64,000 nt of DNA, from assembly GCF_002575655.3 (NCBI RefSeq), contig NC_053040.3:153389148-153453147 (forward strand), written 5' to 3'. The notes beneath the pieces are model-generated. The model did no database searches. It had not been told where the DNA came from and saw only the letters and a program-made list of their open reading frames with translations. Positions 33,452 through 45,051 of the stretch are shown piece by piece; position 1 is the stretch's first letter; every line of letters begins with the position of its first letter. The DNA comes from Aegilops tauschii subsp. strangulata. Lineage: Eukaryota; Streptophyta; Magnoliopsida; Poales; Poaceae. Made by a program: the position numbers and the translations under genes.

Positions 33452-36400
33452 GGCGGACGTGGCGAGAGTGAGGATAAGTGGCGAGCAACGTCGGGCCGGT
33501 GGGGGCTTATGAGGATAGGGCGAGTTGGGTCACGGTGCCACCATAGAAGGCCGAGAAACAGTACTTATAAGCGGAAGGTAGTGCGACAGTCATCGGAATT
33601 CAATGCATAATGAAGCAGGCATGGCTTAGCACGCCAGCTTGCCGTGGAAAACTAGAGAAACTTAAATTCTGACTGTGCCGTCCCGTCCCGTCCGTGCTGG
33701 GTCGCACGCCGGCCTTACGGTCAAATGAGTGCACTCGAATCATCTCCCTCCTTGTCAATAATGATTCCACGGATTTAAAAGGCCCGCAACAATTAAAGCG
33801 CATCTTTTTTCGCATCAGTTAGCTGCCTTAATTACGGCCGGCTGCATGCGGGCACTCAAAATCGCTCGCAGCCAGTACGCGGAGCAGCATGCAACGAATC
33901 GCAGCCGAGGGCATTAATTGATGAACTTTAGCTGGGAGATAAGGCATTTGCGAACGTTTTTGCTAGCAGTTTCTTTAGATTCGAATGGCATTTTCTTCAG
34001 AGCAGCTTGTCAGTTTCTTCAGTGGTAGGCATTTCTATTCAAAAAACTGCCACTTCGGCTCTTGCGTCGCAACTAAAACAGCCAGGAGCGCATTAGTAGG
34101 CTAGCTAGTGATCGATCGGTAACTTGTAAACACTGAGCGAATAGATATAAGGAACTATTAATGCATCTCAATGATTCACAGATCATATACAAATATGTAG
34201 CTCCAAAAGCAAAGATCAGCCACAACTAAAACCAACTAGTATGATTCCCATACATAAGATCAACATGTTAATGCATCTCAATGATTCACAGATCATATAC
34301 AAATATGTAGCTCCAAAAGCAAAGATCTAGAAAAAACATATGTTCTTCCTACTAACATGGATGCTTCTCTTGGCCAACATTCAGTATAGACTGAAAGACA
34401 AATTTGTTTGTGAAGTCTACAATTCCTCTTGCAAACGTAACTGGTTTCACCAACAGCTGGAACCATGGGAATGAACCACACATGATGGAGGAACATCCAC
34501 TGCAATATGATTTGGTCTTCTCTTGATCACACGGCGAGACTATTTTCGGAATACAAACTTTAACTTAGGCAAAATGATGCCCATTGTATAATCAGACCAA
34601 AGCAATGAAGCACCTAGTGTTGGCCAATAAATAGTACAATACTACTTTTCTGCAGTCAATGAAGTGACTATCCAATCTTTCTGTGTCTATTTTCAAATGG
34701 CACTGCATGCAGTGACTATACTATTCTCTTGTGCAGTTCAACCAAAATTGTGGTCACTTTGTGTGTTTGCTAAATAGCAACGGGCAGACATCTCTGTCTG
34801 CACAAATATCAAGCAGCTAGTAAACATATACCCCACCTTGTATTTTCGGTTTAAACATGTCTCTTCCGCTTAGATCTGTCATGTTTTGCACTGGACAATT
34901 TGATACAGTCATGTTTTGCCCTGGACAATTTCATACTGAATTGATTTGCTTGTTCAGAGCAGAAATATAGCGCCTATTCTTCATCAGACCAAGGATATCC
35001 ATGTTCGCAGTGATGGAAGAGGTGAAATCGATACAACCGAAATTGAGCATCCAGTCATTGAATCATGTCCTGCACCTCCAATGTAGGTCCACCCTGCCAG
35101 TAAATTCACACGCAAACCACTAGTATTACTATCTAATGACAGTACAAAAGAGTAGCAAGATAGTAGCAAACCATGTACCTTCTTAATGAACAGCTCATAG
35201 TGCCACCAATTGGATATAAAGTTTTGGGAGAAAACATGCTCCTAATGTTGAACCAGTTGGACTTTTTGTGCAGTTCCACTAAACTCGAGCATCCCTGTTT
35301 GCATAGATATTGAAAGTGTGATTACTATAAAAGTGGCACTAGTTGAAGCATAGACTCACAAATATAAGCACTCTAACCACCTTTTTGAAGGAATAAATAA
35401 GGCCATCACCGCCTTGACAATTTAGTGACACTGTACAAAAGGAAATGACTTAACATTACATCATGATGTCAGGTATGTAGTCGACAGGCATTAGAGACAA
35501 ACTTACAGACCTCCTCCGATAACATAATGAACATTAATTTTAACAAAGGTGTGACTAGCTTTACCGGGATAATTTGAGTGAACTCTACACCCTCTGTTCC
35601 TTAATATAAGAGGTTTTTGCGGTTCAGTTTAAAGTACCCAAACGTCTACTAGTATTTAGAAAAATAGGTAGTAGTTTTCTTGGGCACATATCTGGGAAAG
35701 CTTGCCACCCTTTATTTATGTCCATACGCTAATGCAACACCATTCGAAATTTCGAATACTACAAATATACACTAATCCAGTGGCTAGTGCAACAGTAGAG
35801 TAGTTATTTTATTACAGGGTACAGTACAATGGTTTTATTGAACAGATTTCAATAAACTCTGGCACTGAAAGATTTCTATAAGAATTAACAATACAAAATG
35901 TAAAGGAACACGTTTCAGCATTGGTATACTAGCTGTGCATGAGCATTAAACCAAATACAAAAGTCTGAAGGTAACTAGCATTATTAACTAATGACAGTAT
36001 AAAAAATTGCAAACCATGTACCTCCAAGGTAAATATCATTTCGAACTCGGGGGGACCTTAAAAATTGCTATCCCAATCTTGATAATCGATCAAACATAAA
36101 AACTTGATCGAACGAATCAAGAGAACAACCGGAGGAGGAGGTGCCCACTCTTGACCTTTCCTCTTGTCTTCATAATGTTTTGTGCAGTTTAACCAAAATA
36201 AAATGACATGAGCGCCTTGGCATTTTGGTGACACTGTACAAAAAATTAACTTATCTCATGAAAGTGAGGTATGTAATCTATAAGCATTAACAGTGCAAAA
36301 ATCTGAAGGTAGTAACAAGTTTCATCGTTGGTATACTGGCTGTGCAACATCATTAGAATGCCTTAGTTGAAAAATCTTTAATACATCCACAATCAATAGC

Positions 36401-37088
36401 TAACCCTGAAATAATCCAGTGACATTAAATGGCATTGCTTAAATTTATCGGTGGCATTAGACTGAGTGTGGCATTAGTTAAATGTGGCATCACTTTAGCA
36501 GTAGCATTGCTTGACTTGACTGCTGGCGTTATACTAACAGCAAAAAAGTTAGACTAAGAGCATGCGAGGCCCATTCGGACAGTGGGCGCACCAGTACGAT
36601 GTACCTCCACGGACGCATAGAGTGGTGAGGGAGGTATGGTTGCCCAGAGCAACAAATATCCAGGCAGCATATGTGGATTACGTCCCATTTTTGTTATGTT
36701 TAGCCACCTTTTTCCTATGTGAGGACAACAAACCGATCGACCTGGTCATTCTCTATTCCATTGTCATGCCTTTCTACCCTTCTTCAACCAAGAGACACGA
36801 GACTCGTTCCTTAGCTACTGATTTTCCCTTCTCAACCTAGATGCGGGTTCGATGCCTACTCTCTTGGACAATACAGCCTCCCTTCCTTTCCTTATTCAAC
36901 CCAGACATGGATTAGTCTGCATGAAGTAGGGTTTCCTTTAATAGTGCAAATTAAGGTTTTCGTCTGCGTGACCAACAGAGCAGAGGATAGCAAATTGGGA
37001 AGATGGTGGAGTGGAAAAAGATCCACATGCAGCGACATGGCAGATGGGGCAATAGAACAAGGGTATGGTTCAAAAAGAGGTAGCATAC
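33452..37088. other. CACTA-2 interval matching 18496-22281, without a coherent gene
   Basis: Inverted counterpart of the divergent-gene region. The possible exon at 20643-20804 corresponds to 34982-35100 here and contains an in-frame TGA. The 110-bp duplication is also present (34150-34330). A 92-codon plus frame at 36562-36840 pairs with the antisense frame at 18655-19020 but diverges at its C-terminus, so I do not call it. Confidence 0.45.
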
Positions 37089-37171
37089 CCGAGGGTCGGC
37101 GGGAAGTGGCTTCGCTCATGGTCATCGTCCTCCACACGCACTACGATAGCGAGCTTGGGGACGGAGGCCAT
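37089..37171 (-). pseudogene. first exon of the divergent gene, CACTA-2 copy
   Basis: Reads MASVPKLAIVVRVEDDD then HERSHFPPTLG and ends at a GTATGC donor. It still adjoins its 5' flank, and the gypsy target site (CCATC at 37168-37172) is single. Downstream exons are damaged, so the gene as a whole is unlikely to work. Confidence 0.4.
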
Positions 37172-37825
37172 CCCGTGCGGGCGCTAGGTCTGAGAGGACG
37201 GCCTTGTCGTCAGTGCGTGACCTCGCTCGCCGACGACGAGTGCGTCAACACTGCACGTCCTTTTCTTCCCCGGCGGATCTATGACCACTGGTGAGGAGGG
37301 AGAGAGAGGCCATCTTTTTTAGATCTGGAGAGAGGGTGATAGTGTGAGAAGCAAGTGGGCAGCCCTTAGCAAGAAAGCTCTGAAGCTCCAGCCTATATAT
37401 CTTTTTTATACTACTAGTACTAGAGGTGGAGTAGTGGTAGAGTAGTTTATATTTTCTCTGCAAACAGTACCAGTTAGTCGTGCTTCAAAACTGAACGGCA
37501 CGCCATTAAAAAAATAAAGTCGAGAAATAATGCGGCACCTCGGGCCAACGCGGCCAGATCGCATTTTGCACGAGAAATTACACAGGATGTTTCGTTGACA
37601 TGTGGTCCTGTTCCAACATGTCAGTGAGACGACGGCGAGTCCTTTTGTACAATTACCGAAAGGACGTGTAGGCCGAGGCGCCTCTTCGTGTACCGTGGCA
37701 AACTGGCAACCGTCCACCGACTCTTCGCCTTTCCCTCTCGATTTTTGGAACTGCTGTCGCACGCTCTTCCTCCCTCCTCCATTTGCCTTCACCCTTCCTT
37801 CTGCCATTGTTCGATCGTCTTCTCC
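37172..37825. promoter_or_regulatory. divergent promoter region between the two carried genes, uninterrupted
   Basis: Matches 3728-4383. On the minus strand TATAAAAAAG lies at 37410-37401, about 230 bp before the ATG at 37171. This is the intact arrangement that CACTA-1 had before the gypsy insertion. Confidence 0.4.
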
Positions 37826-39223
37826 ATGGAGGGAACAAGCCGGAAACGACCCCATTATTCTTGCCCCGATCTGAAAGATGACGTGGTGGGGGAACTCATT
37901 GATCGGTGCGACGTCATCACCTCGGCTAGCATGGCAGGTTCGTTCAAGCCCATTCTCGACTCAACTAATAACATCATTACAAGGAATCCAAGGGTCTAGG
38001 AGCGGTTTGATCTCCCTTATCTTCTTTGCTATAAGCCTGTTCGCATGGGCGCGTACGACGGAGGCCTCGCCTTGTGCAAGTTGATACCGCTTGATAATGA
38101 TACGTGTGATGTCAAGATGCCATCGCTTAAGGGTAAGTCCTGGGCTAGCACAAATGGAGATTGGGTTGTTTATATTGGGTACAATTGCGAGTGGGAACTT
38201 GTGAATGTGTACACTCGTCAGCGGATTCCACTTCCAAAATTCTCCGAGTGCCCTGAGGTTGAGCACACAGATGATCTACGTACGTTCAAATACGATCATG
38301 GTGACTGTCGTCTACTGAAGATAGAAATTTGTCGAATTCCCAACCGCTCTTGGAATTACAAGAACTATCAAGTTGTTGCTATCTTCGACAATCTTGTTGC
38401 CGTCCTTCGTGGTTCGACTGGATGGATATTGCTCAAAAATCAGTTTCTATACACGGATGTGTACTGTGATGCAATTGAATACGAGGATCTTGTGTTTGCT
38501 GCCACCACTCGTGGCACTGTTTTTGCATGGGATCCTTGTAGTTTCGGTACGTTTGTCTTCCACCTTAATTATAATTGTTCCATCCACATGCATGCGGGTT
38601 AGCAAGTTTCCCTTTACTAATTAACCTTCTTCTTGTGTTTCCAAGGTCCTGTGAACATTCCACCACCTATACTTGAAAAATTTTATAAGCAAGGGGGAGA
38701 TGACGATGGTGATGATCACGAGCATGAGGAGGAGCAGAACTTATATACTCAGTGGCGCCTGGCAACTAATTCCGATGGATCACCTCTTCTTGTCTGTATA
38801 CAGTGCACTCAGACTGTTACTACTGAGGAAGCAGGTGTTGTCTCCCATGGTCGCCCTCTCCTGACCTATTCCAACACCCGTTGCATGGTATTCAGGACGG
38901 ATACTAGTGTGCTAGCGCAAACACCTTCTCCCTAGTTCAGTATTGATAGTCTTGGAACAAACTCGCTCTTCCCTGGACCAAACTATCCAATGATGGTGAA
39001 AGGCGATCCAGCTGCTGTTGACACAACGTTACTACCATTTATGAGAAGCAACTGTATCTATACCTCGGACATTTCGGTGGTTCCCTACCCTGGTCCTAAT
39101 ATATGCCGCTTCAGCCTAGATGATCAGTCCTGCGTTGCTCTCGATATTGACAATAGCTGGCCTTTCCCGGAGCACATATGGTTCAAAGCAAGCGTTTCCA
39201 ACGCCGAGGATTGGTTGAGTTGA
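37826..39223 (+). pseudogene. DUF295/KIB1-4-type F-box-like protein gene, CACTA-2 copy, broken
   Basis: ATG at 37826. Exon 1 to 38546, a 99-bp GT...AG intron (38547-38645), exon 2 to TGA at 39221-39223. The splice joins GGT in frame and the total is 433 codons, a normal length for DUF295 proteins. GDWVVYIG, VNVYTRQRIPLPK and LVAVLRGSTGWILL are typical of the DUF295 beta-propeller. Exon 2 has an acidic stretch, GDDDGDDHEHEEEQ. Two stops break it: TAG at 37997-37999 where the twin has Gln, and TAG at 38933-38935 where the twin has Trp. Neither stop is shared with the copy at 2327-3727. Confidence 0.72.
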
Positions 39224-39697
39224 AGTTCATTTCATTGCTTGTTATTTGTTATGTGATGAAAACTTTAGTATTTGCTAGAATGTTTTGTTGGAAATAATCT
39301 ATAATCCAACATGTATCCTCATTGTCGTTGTGTGTTGATGACTTGTTGTATTTAATGAATGGTACATTTCAGTTGCGAATGCATGTCATAGACTCAATTT
39401 ATTAATGGTTTTCGAGTCACTTCTTGGAGTGTGAGTATCGTAGTAGTATAGCCAGCATCCGGTTAGTATATGAAGTTGCCACATCACATAGAGCCAACCC
39501 TAATATTGGAGTATGCTAGCCCTCCACCGGCGCGCCGCTTCAAATGGCGGAGGAAGTGAGAGGTCGCGTCACCTTGTGTCCAGATCTGAGATGCCACGTG
39601 TACCAGATGAATGACTCCAAGTTCGACCACCGTGATGCTAGGTGCGAGCCAAGGAACACTGTTGGAGAGACCCCCCTCATAATTTTCCTACATTGTC

Positions 39698-39827
39698 GAC
39701 GACGAGGTGCCTATGGTGACTTCGTAAATTTCAAGATGATAGTGCCGTGCGTGTGTGCGTTCATAGGGGTGAGTGTATGCACGTGTATATGAGCGCTTGC
39801 GTCTGTACTGTGTAAAAAACGTAAATG
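39698..39827 (+). mobile_element. 3' end remnant of a non-LTR retroposon (SINE/LINE-like)
   Basis: Similarity between the CACTA copies stops at about 39697. The text that follows (GACGACGAGGTGCC, GTTCATAGGGGTGAGTG, GCGTCTGTACTGTGTA then A-rich) looks like the common 3' tail of grass SINE/LINE elements. CACTA-1 lacks it at about 1858. It is 5'-truncated and without a clear target duplication. Recognition is from memory of the family pattern. Confidence 0.4.
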
Positions 39828-40029
39828 CATGTCAGAAAGAGACTAGTCAGTATACTCAATATTGTGCACCTCGGAGAGGAAAACGATAGAACTAGTACGT
39901 ATTTATTTACGGTGCAGATTCACTCATTTTGCTCCATATGTACTCCGTCTCGGTGTAGTCTGGTCACTTGTTGAAATCTCTAGAAGGGCAAATACTCCTT
40001 TCTGGTTTACAGGGCTATACTAGCAAGTA

Positions 40030-41090
40030 GTTGTACGTACTAGACAATAGTGGGCTCACATAGCAATTTTGTCTCATGCAAGAGCCTGGCTATATGCGTG
40101 CTCCAATGTTCACAACTGCAACGTTCGGTTTGCGCTTGGCTCTTCGCCTCTTCGAGAAGACGAACAATGATGTTACTACTACTGCTTCTACAGTGTCGAA
40201 TCCACTGCTGCATCTCCATCCACCGCGAGCGGGACGGATAGCTTGTTGTAGAAGTACTACTAAGCAAAAGCCTGTCCTCGTTCGCGAGCAACCGCGCGCA
40301 TGGGTGAGGGAGAAGGCGTGTAGTAAAATCAAGCTTCTCCTCGTTGTACGAGTTGACGCGACACATCATAGCACTGGCCCCACATGCTTGCCTCTAAACT
40401 TGGCTGAAAGACCCGCACTGTACAATATATTTGCTGCAACCTCTAACATTTACCCACCACAAATTAAAATATATGTGGTCGTATGCATCATTCTGATGGA
40501 GAGGCCGGGGAGTCCCCCCTTTTTGAAAAAAAAATTAAAATATATATTCCTGTCTTGACCAGATGAGCGTGCAAACTACAATCACCAGGGTGTCAGGTAG
40601 GGCCAGAAGACTATTTTAATTTTTTTTATACTTCGAGACGGCCACATAGCATGGAGCTGACCCCAACGATTTTAAGCTTACAGGCACGGTACACGCTATC
40701 CTAGACTACTCTACACATGAAACTACCACACGAGCGTCCGGGCTGCGCTTGGCTCTTCGCCTCTTCGGGAAGTCGAACAATGATGGAGTACTACTGCACT
40801 GGAGGAGTACTACAGTACGCTTCTGGCCATCTGACACCGATTGAACTGCTGCATGTCCACCGCGTGCGGGAGGGAGAGCGTGTAGCGAAAGCTTCTCCTA
40901 GTCTTGCCAGCCACCATGCTCATGGGCGAGGGAGGGACGCTCCTGCCTTTGCGTGTATGACAGGTGGGCCCGACAGGTGTGGGCCAACCTGTCATACAAC
41001 CAAAGGCAGGTGCAGTTAAGTCTGCGAGGGAGAGGATAATCAAACTTCTCATTGATGTACGAGTTGACGCGACACATCAAAGCACTGCAC
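40030..41090. repeat. two diverged copies of a segment of about 350 bp
   Basis: 40130-40380 and 40741-41085 both run from TGCGCTTGGCTCTTCGCCTC to GAGTTGACGCGACACATC. CACTA-1 has one detectable copy at 1390-1640, inverted. A 49-bp imperfect palindrome with GGTGGGCC lies near 40950-41000 in the second copy. No gene is evident. Confidence 0.5.
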
Positions 41091-41254
41091 TCGATATATT
41101 TCAATAATTTGCGTTTACCGATGCATTAATTACAACGCATGCATGCATGCCGTGACTCTCCTTTTGATACTTGCATGTGTTGATTTAATGCACCTTGAAG
41201 TAGTATAAAATATGTGACGGCAAAGCTTTGTAACACCTCGGCCCAAGTCGAGAG

Positions 41255-41431
41255 ATGGTTGTGCACGAGGAGGGCGAGATCATGCAGACCGAACAGGACC
41301 CAACGATGGAGCTCTCTAAGGTCTCGATGGACCTCACCGTGCTCAACTGCCCCTTGTGCCTCCGCCCCTTGAATTTTGGTTTCTCAACGAGTTGTGCTGA
41401 ACTTCTTGTGAATTGTGGTGGTTTTCGGTAA
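41255..41431 (+). pseudogene. fragment of a SINA-like E3 ubiquitin ligase (start of RING domain)
   Basis: A 58-codon frame contains EGEIMQTEQDP, a Met-rich acidic stretch, then MDLTVLNCPLCLRPL. That is the N-terminal context and first Cys pair of the SINA/SIAH RING finger in the expanded grass SINA-like family. The rest of the RING (further Cys/His pairs) and the SINA domain are missing; after about residue 40 the sequence departs. It is too short to function. Probably a gene fragment captured by CACTA-2. Confidence 0.45.
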
Positions 41432-41933
41432 TGAAAATCGGAAGGGGCAAGCCCTTCTTTGATCAAAAAAATTAATCGTCCTTATATATTCATCAGTCTT
41501 GCTATAAGTCGCAGTAGATGCTATATAGGTCCGTCGGATCTTACATCAAGATCCGTGCTTTCAGATTTTCTTTTTTCTCTCTTAAATCTCAGTCGAGTGA
41601 GACATAGCCACGCCATTAAAAAGAGGCTCGGGCGCCATTAATGGAGACCTTGGGAGAGAGGTGGACGGCAGATGGAGGTCAAAGGGCTCTCCTCCCGATA
41701 AGCACGCGCAGGGGTCTGATCGCACGCCTCTCGTACTCAAATAGCTACCCTGCACAGCGCCTCCTAGCTAATAAAAAATGGGGACGCGTGGCGGCACGTA
41801 AATGGTACTAGTAAGTAGAACACCCACGGTTTCAATAATACTTGTGTTTCCGATTGTAACGTGACAGCACTTGTTCCAAAATGACTTTGTTGATTATTAA
41901 TGGGTGCGCCTTCGCAAATCGGACTACAAATTT

Positions 41934-43945
41934 ACCACAGCATGTTGGTGCCATGTCATGGCACCAAGCCAAGTTTCATTATTTTCATGCGTGTTTTGGA
42001 TTTACAGGAATTAAAAAACTAAGTTTCTCAATGTTTCCAAGCCAGCCACGACGCCCAGAATTTTGAATTTCATTCCCATTTCTTGCATGGAACCTAGAAA
42101 TTTACCCGAGGACACACATGTGATTTTTCAACCAACTTTGGTGCACTGGAACATGTGCTTGTATTTCAAATTTGAATTATGCACACAAAGGTGACACGTT
42201 CCCTCCCAGAACCATGAGCCTTCTTGAGAGAAGCTCCGATTTGCAAGAAGCTTATACCAAAATTTGTTCCTATTCGGCCAATTTTTTTTGCCACGGCATG
42301 GTACTACCATGACATGACACCATGCCAAGTTTCATGATTTTAAAAACAAGTTTCTCAATGTTCTCGACCGAGCCACGATGCCCAGATGTTTGAATTTTAT
42401 TCTCATTTTTTGCATGGGACCTACTCCCTCCTTCCATCTATATAGGGCCTAATGTGTTTTTCAAGACAGCCTTTGACTATTGACAAGATTAATAGCACAT
42501 GAGATGTATACTATGAAAATTATATTATTGGAAGCTCCTTTGACATACAAATTTGAAGGTATGCTTTGTGTAAGTTGCATGTCATATATTATTGCTCTAA
42601 CATTTGGTCAAAGTTAGCCTCGAAAAACGCATTAGGACCTATATAAATGGAAGGAGGGAGTAGAAATTCACCCGAGGACACAAATGTGATTTTTCAACCA
42701 ACTTTGGTGCACGGGAGCATGTGCTTGTAGTTCAAATTTGAATTATGCACATTAAATGACCAAAAACTCAATTAATGTGTAAATAAGGCCAAACGAAGCC
42801 GGAATAATTCCAAAATTTCACAGGGCACTCATGTAGTTCTATGTTGCCTTTGTAAATAAACTCAAGGGGGACAACGTATATCGTTTCACACTCAAAGGTG
42901 GCACGTTCCCTCTCAGAACCACGAGCCTTCTTGAGAGAAGCTTCGGTTTGCGAGAAGCTTATACCAAAATCTGTTCCTATTCGGCCAATTTTTTTACCAC
43001 AACATGGTAGTACCATGACATGACATCCATGCCAAGTTTCATGATTTTCAGACGTGTTTTGGATTTACAAGAATTTTAAAACCAAGTTTCTCAATGTTCT
43101 CGGCCGAGCCACGATGCCCAGATGTTTTAATTTTATTCTCATTTCTTGCATGGAACCTAGAAATTCACCCGAGGACACAAATGTGAATTTTGAACCAACT
43201 TTGGTGCACGAGAGCATGTGCTTGTAGTTCAAATTTGACTTATGCACATTAAATGACCAGAAACTTGATTAATGTATAAAAAACGACAAACGAACCCGGA
43301 ATAATTCCAAAATTTAACAGGGCACTAATGTAGTTCTATGTTGCCTTTGTTAAGAAACTCAAGGGGGGGGGGGTTAGCGTATATCGTTTCACACTCAAAG
43401 GTGGCACGTTCCCTCTTAGAACCACGAGCTTCCAAATCGGCCCAATTTTTTACCACAACATGTTAGTGCCATGACATGACACCATGCCAACTTTCATGAT
43501 TTCCAGGCGAGTTTTGGATTTACATGAATTTAAAATCAAAGTTTCTCGATGTTCTCGGCAGAGTCATGATGCCTAGATGTTTGAATTTCATTCTCATTTC
43601 TTCCATGGGACCTAGAAATTCAACCAAGGAAACACATGTGATTTTTCAACCCACTTTGGTGCACCGAAGCACGTGCATGCAATTCATATTTAGATTATGC
43701 ACATTAAAAGTCCAGAAACTCAATTAATGTATAAAAAGGCCAAATGAACCCGAAATAATTCCAAAATTTAACAGGGCACTCATATAGTTCTATGTTGCCT
43801 CTGTAAATAAAATCAGGGGGAGGCAGCGTATATCGTTTCGCACACAAAGGTGACACGTTCCCTCTCGGAACCACGAGGCTTGTTGAGAGAATCTCCGGTT
43901 TTGCAAGAGGCTTATACCAAAACTTGTCCCAATTCAGCCAAAAAT
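41934..43945. repeat. four-unit tandem array, about 460-470 bp per unit
   Basis: Units begin at about 41934, 42291, 42996 and 43452 with ACCACARCATG-type text and share CCAAGTTTCATGATTTT, GTTTCTCAATGTTCTCG and GGCACGTTCCCTCT. Unit 1 lacks about 110 bp of the middle (ATTAAATGACC... block). Unit 2 is lengthened by a Stowaway MITE. A run of 10 G is at 43364-43373. No ORF is conserved between units. Confidence 0.75.
42424..42660. mobile_element. Stowaway-type MITE, 237 bp
   Basis: Ends CTCCCTCCTTCCATCTATAT and ATATAAATGGAAGGAGGGAG are inverted repeats, flanked by TA at 42422-42423 and 42661-42662. It is inside unit 2 of the tandem array and absent from the other units. Confidence 0.85.
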
Positions 43946-45051
43946 TATACGTATGAAAACAGGGTTTAGATTATCCCAAACATCTCGCTTCCTAGACCAA
44001 TTATGTACTATGATTTGAATTCAACATAAAATGGATACAAATATTTGAATTGGAGAGCGTATGGTACATGTAGTTCATAGTGAAATATGATTACTGCTAT
44101 ATGTTTGTTTTTTGTTATCAAGATAATATTTAAATTATTGCATAACTTGACAACGATCGTATTCAAATAAGGAAAATTGATTCAAATTTAGTCCATATGG
44201 TAGACGACAATATATATGTTCACATGGTGGAGTAAAATGTTCATATATGATGGAAGATCAAAATGTACGACTACATCAATTATAAACCGCAAGGTCACCT
44301 AACGATATATTTGAATTCAACATAACGTGGATTCAAAAATTGAAATTCGAGATCATGGCATTTGTAATCATATAAAAAGGGACATTACTCTTTCTTTGGT
44401 GGGAATTGATTTGTTTTTTGTTGTTGTTGAGGGAAGTGCGAATCGATTTGGTACTGTGCAGGGTAATCTTGTTCTCCCGATTTTTTTTACATTTTTCTTG
44501 TAGTTTTTTCAATGGCATCTATAGCAATATAGTAAAAGGGGACATTACTCTCTTGTGTCTTGTATGAATTGTTTTTTTACACGTTAAGTTTGTTCTGCCG
44601 AACAAGGAATCCGCACCTTGTTATCCCGAAATTTTCAAGCTCGAGTATCTTTTGTCTCACCTGCTTTGAAACTCCCGCTTCTTCAACCCGCGCCGCGCCT
44701 TGTTATCCCGAAATTTGGACGCGCGCGAGAACTCCCTCCTCATCCGAAATCGCTCCCGCAACCCAGACACGCGAAATCCCCCTTCTACCCCTCAGCCGGA
44801 AATGAAGCTCCACGTCGCGGTGTCAAAACCGATGGGGGTACGCTGGTAACTTACCCTACATTTCGGACAAGCGCATCCCTAAGCTTGGCTCCCCCTCCCC
44901 CTTCGCCCCCCCCCATTCGTACACCGAGGCCGCCATAACCCGCGAAACCCCACGCTCCTCCGTCGGCCTCCCGACCGCCGCCCAGCCGGAGACTCTTCCC
45001 CGACTACGTCGTCCACCGCAATAGCTCGCCGTCCCTCATCCACCGCATCGG
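43946..45051. other. AT-rich spacer then GC-rich 5' region of the next gene
   Basis: 43946-44600 is AT-rich with only short direct repeats (GGGACATTACTCT at about 44385 and 44540). 44610-45050 turns GC-rich and has CCTTGTTATCCCGAAATTT twice (about 44616 and 44698). Nothing more is identified. Confidence 0.4.

Noticed and set aside
39944..40010. Stowaway MITE near 39944
   Set aside because: Only one half (CTCCGTCTCGGTGTAG... AAATCTCTAGAAGGGCAAATA) is visible, without a matching second end or TA pair, so it is at most a remnant.
1385..41090. The large inverted repeat as an assembly artefact
   Set aside because: The arms differ by many substitutions, by different stop codons and by private insertions with clean target duplications, which a duplicated contig would not show.
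41940..43945. Spaced repeats as a CRISPR array
   Set aside because: Units are about 470 bp and diverged along their length, with no short identical repeats and unique spacers; the context is a plant transposon.
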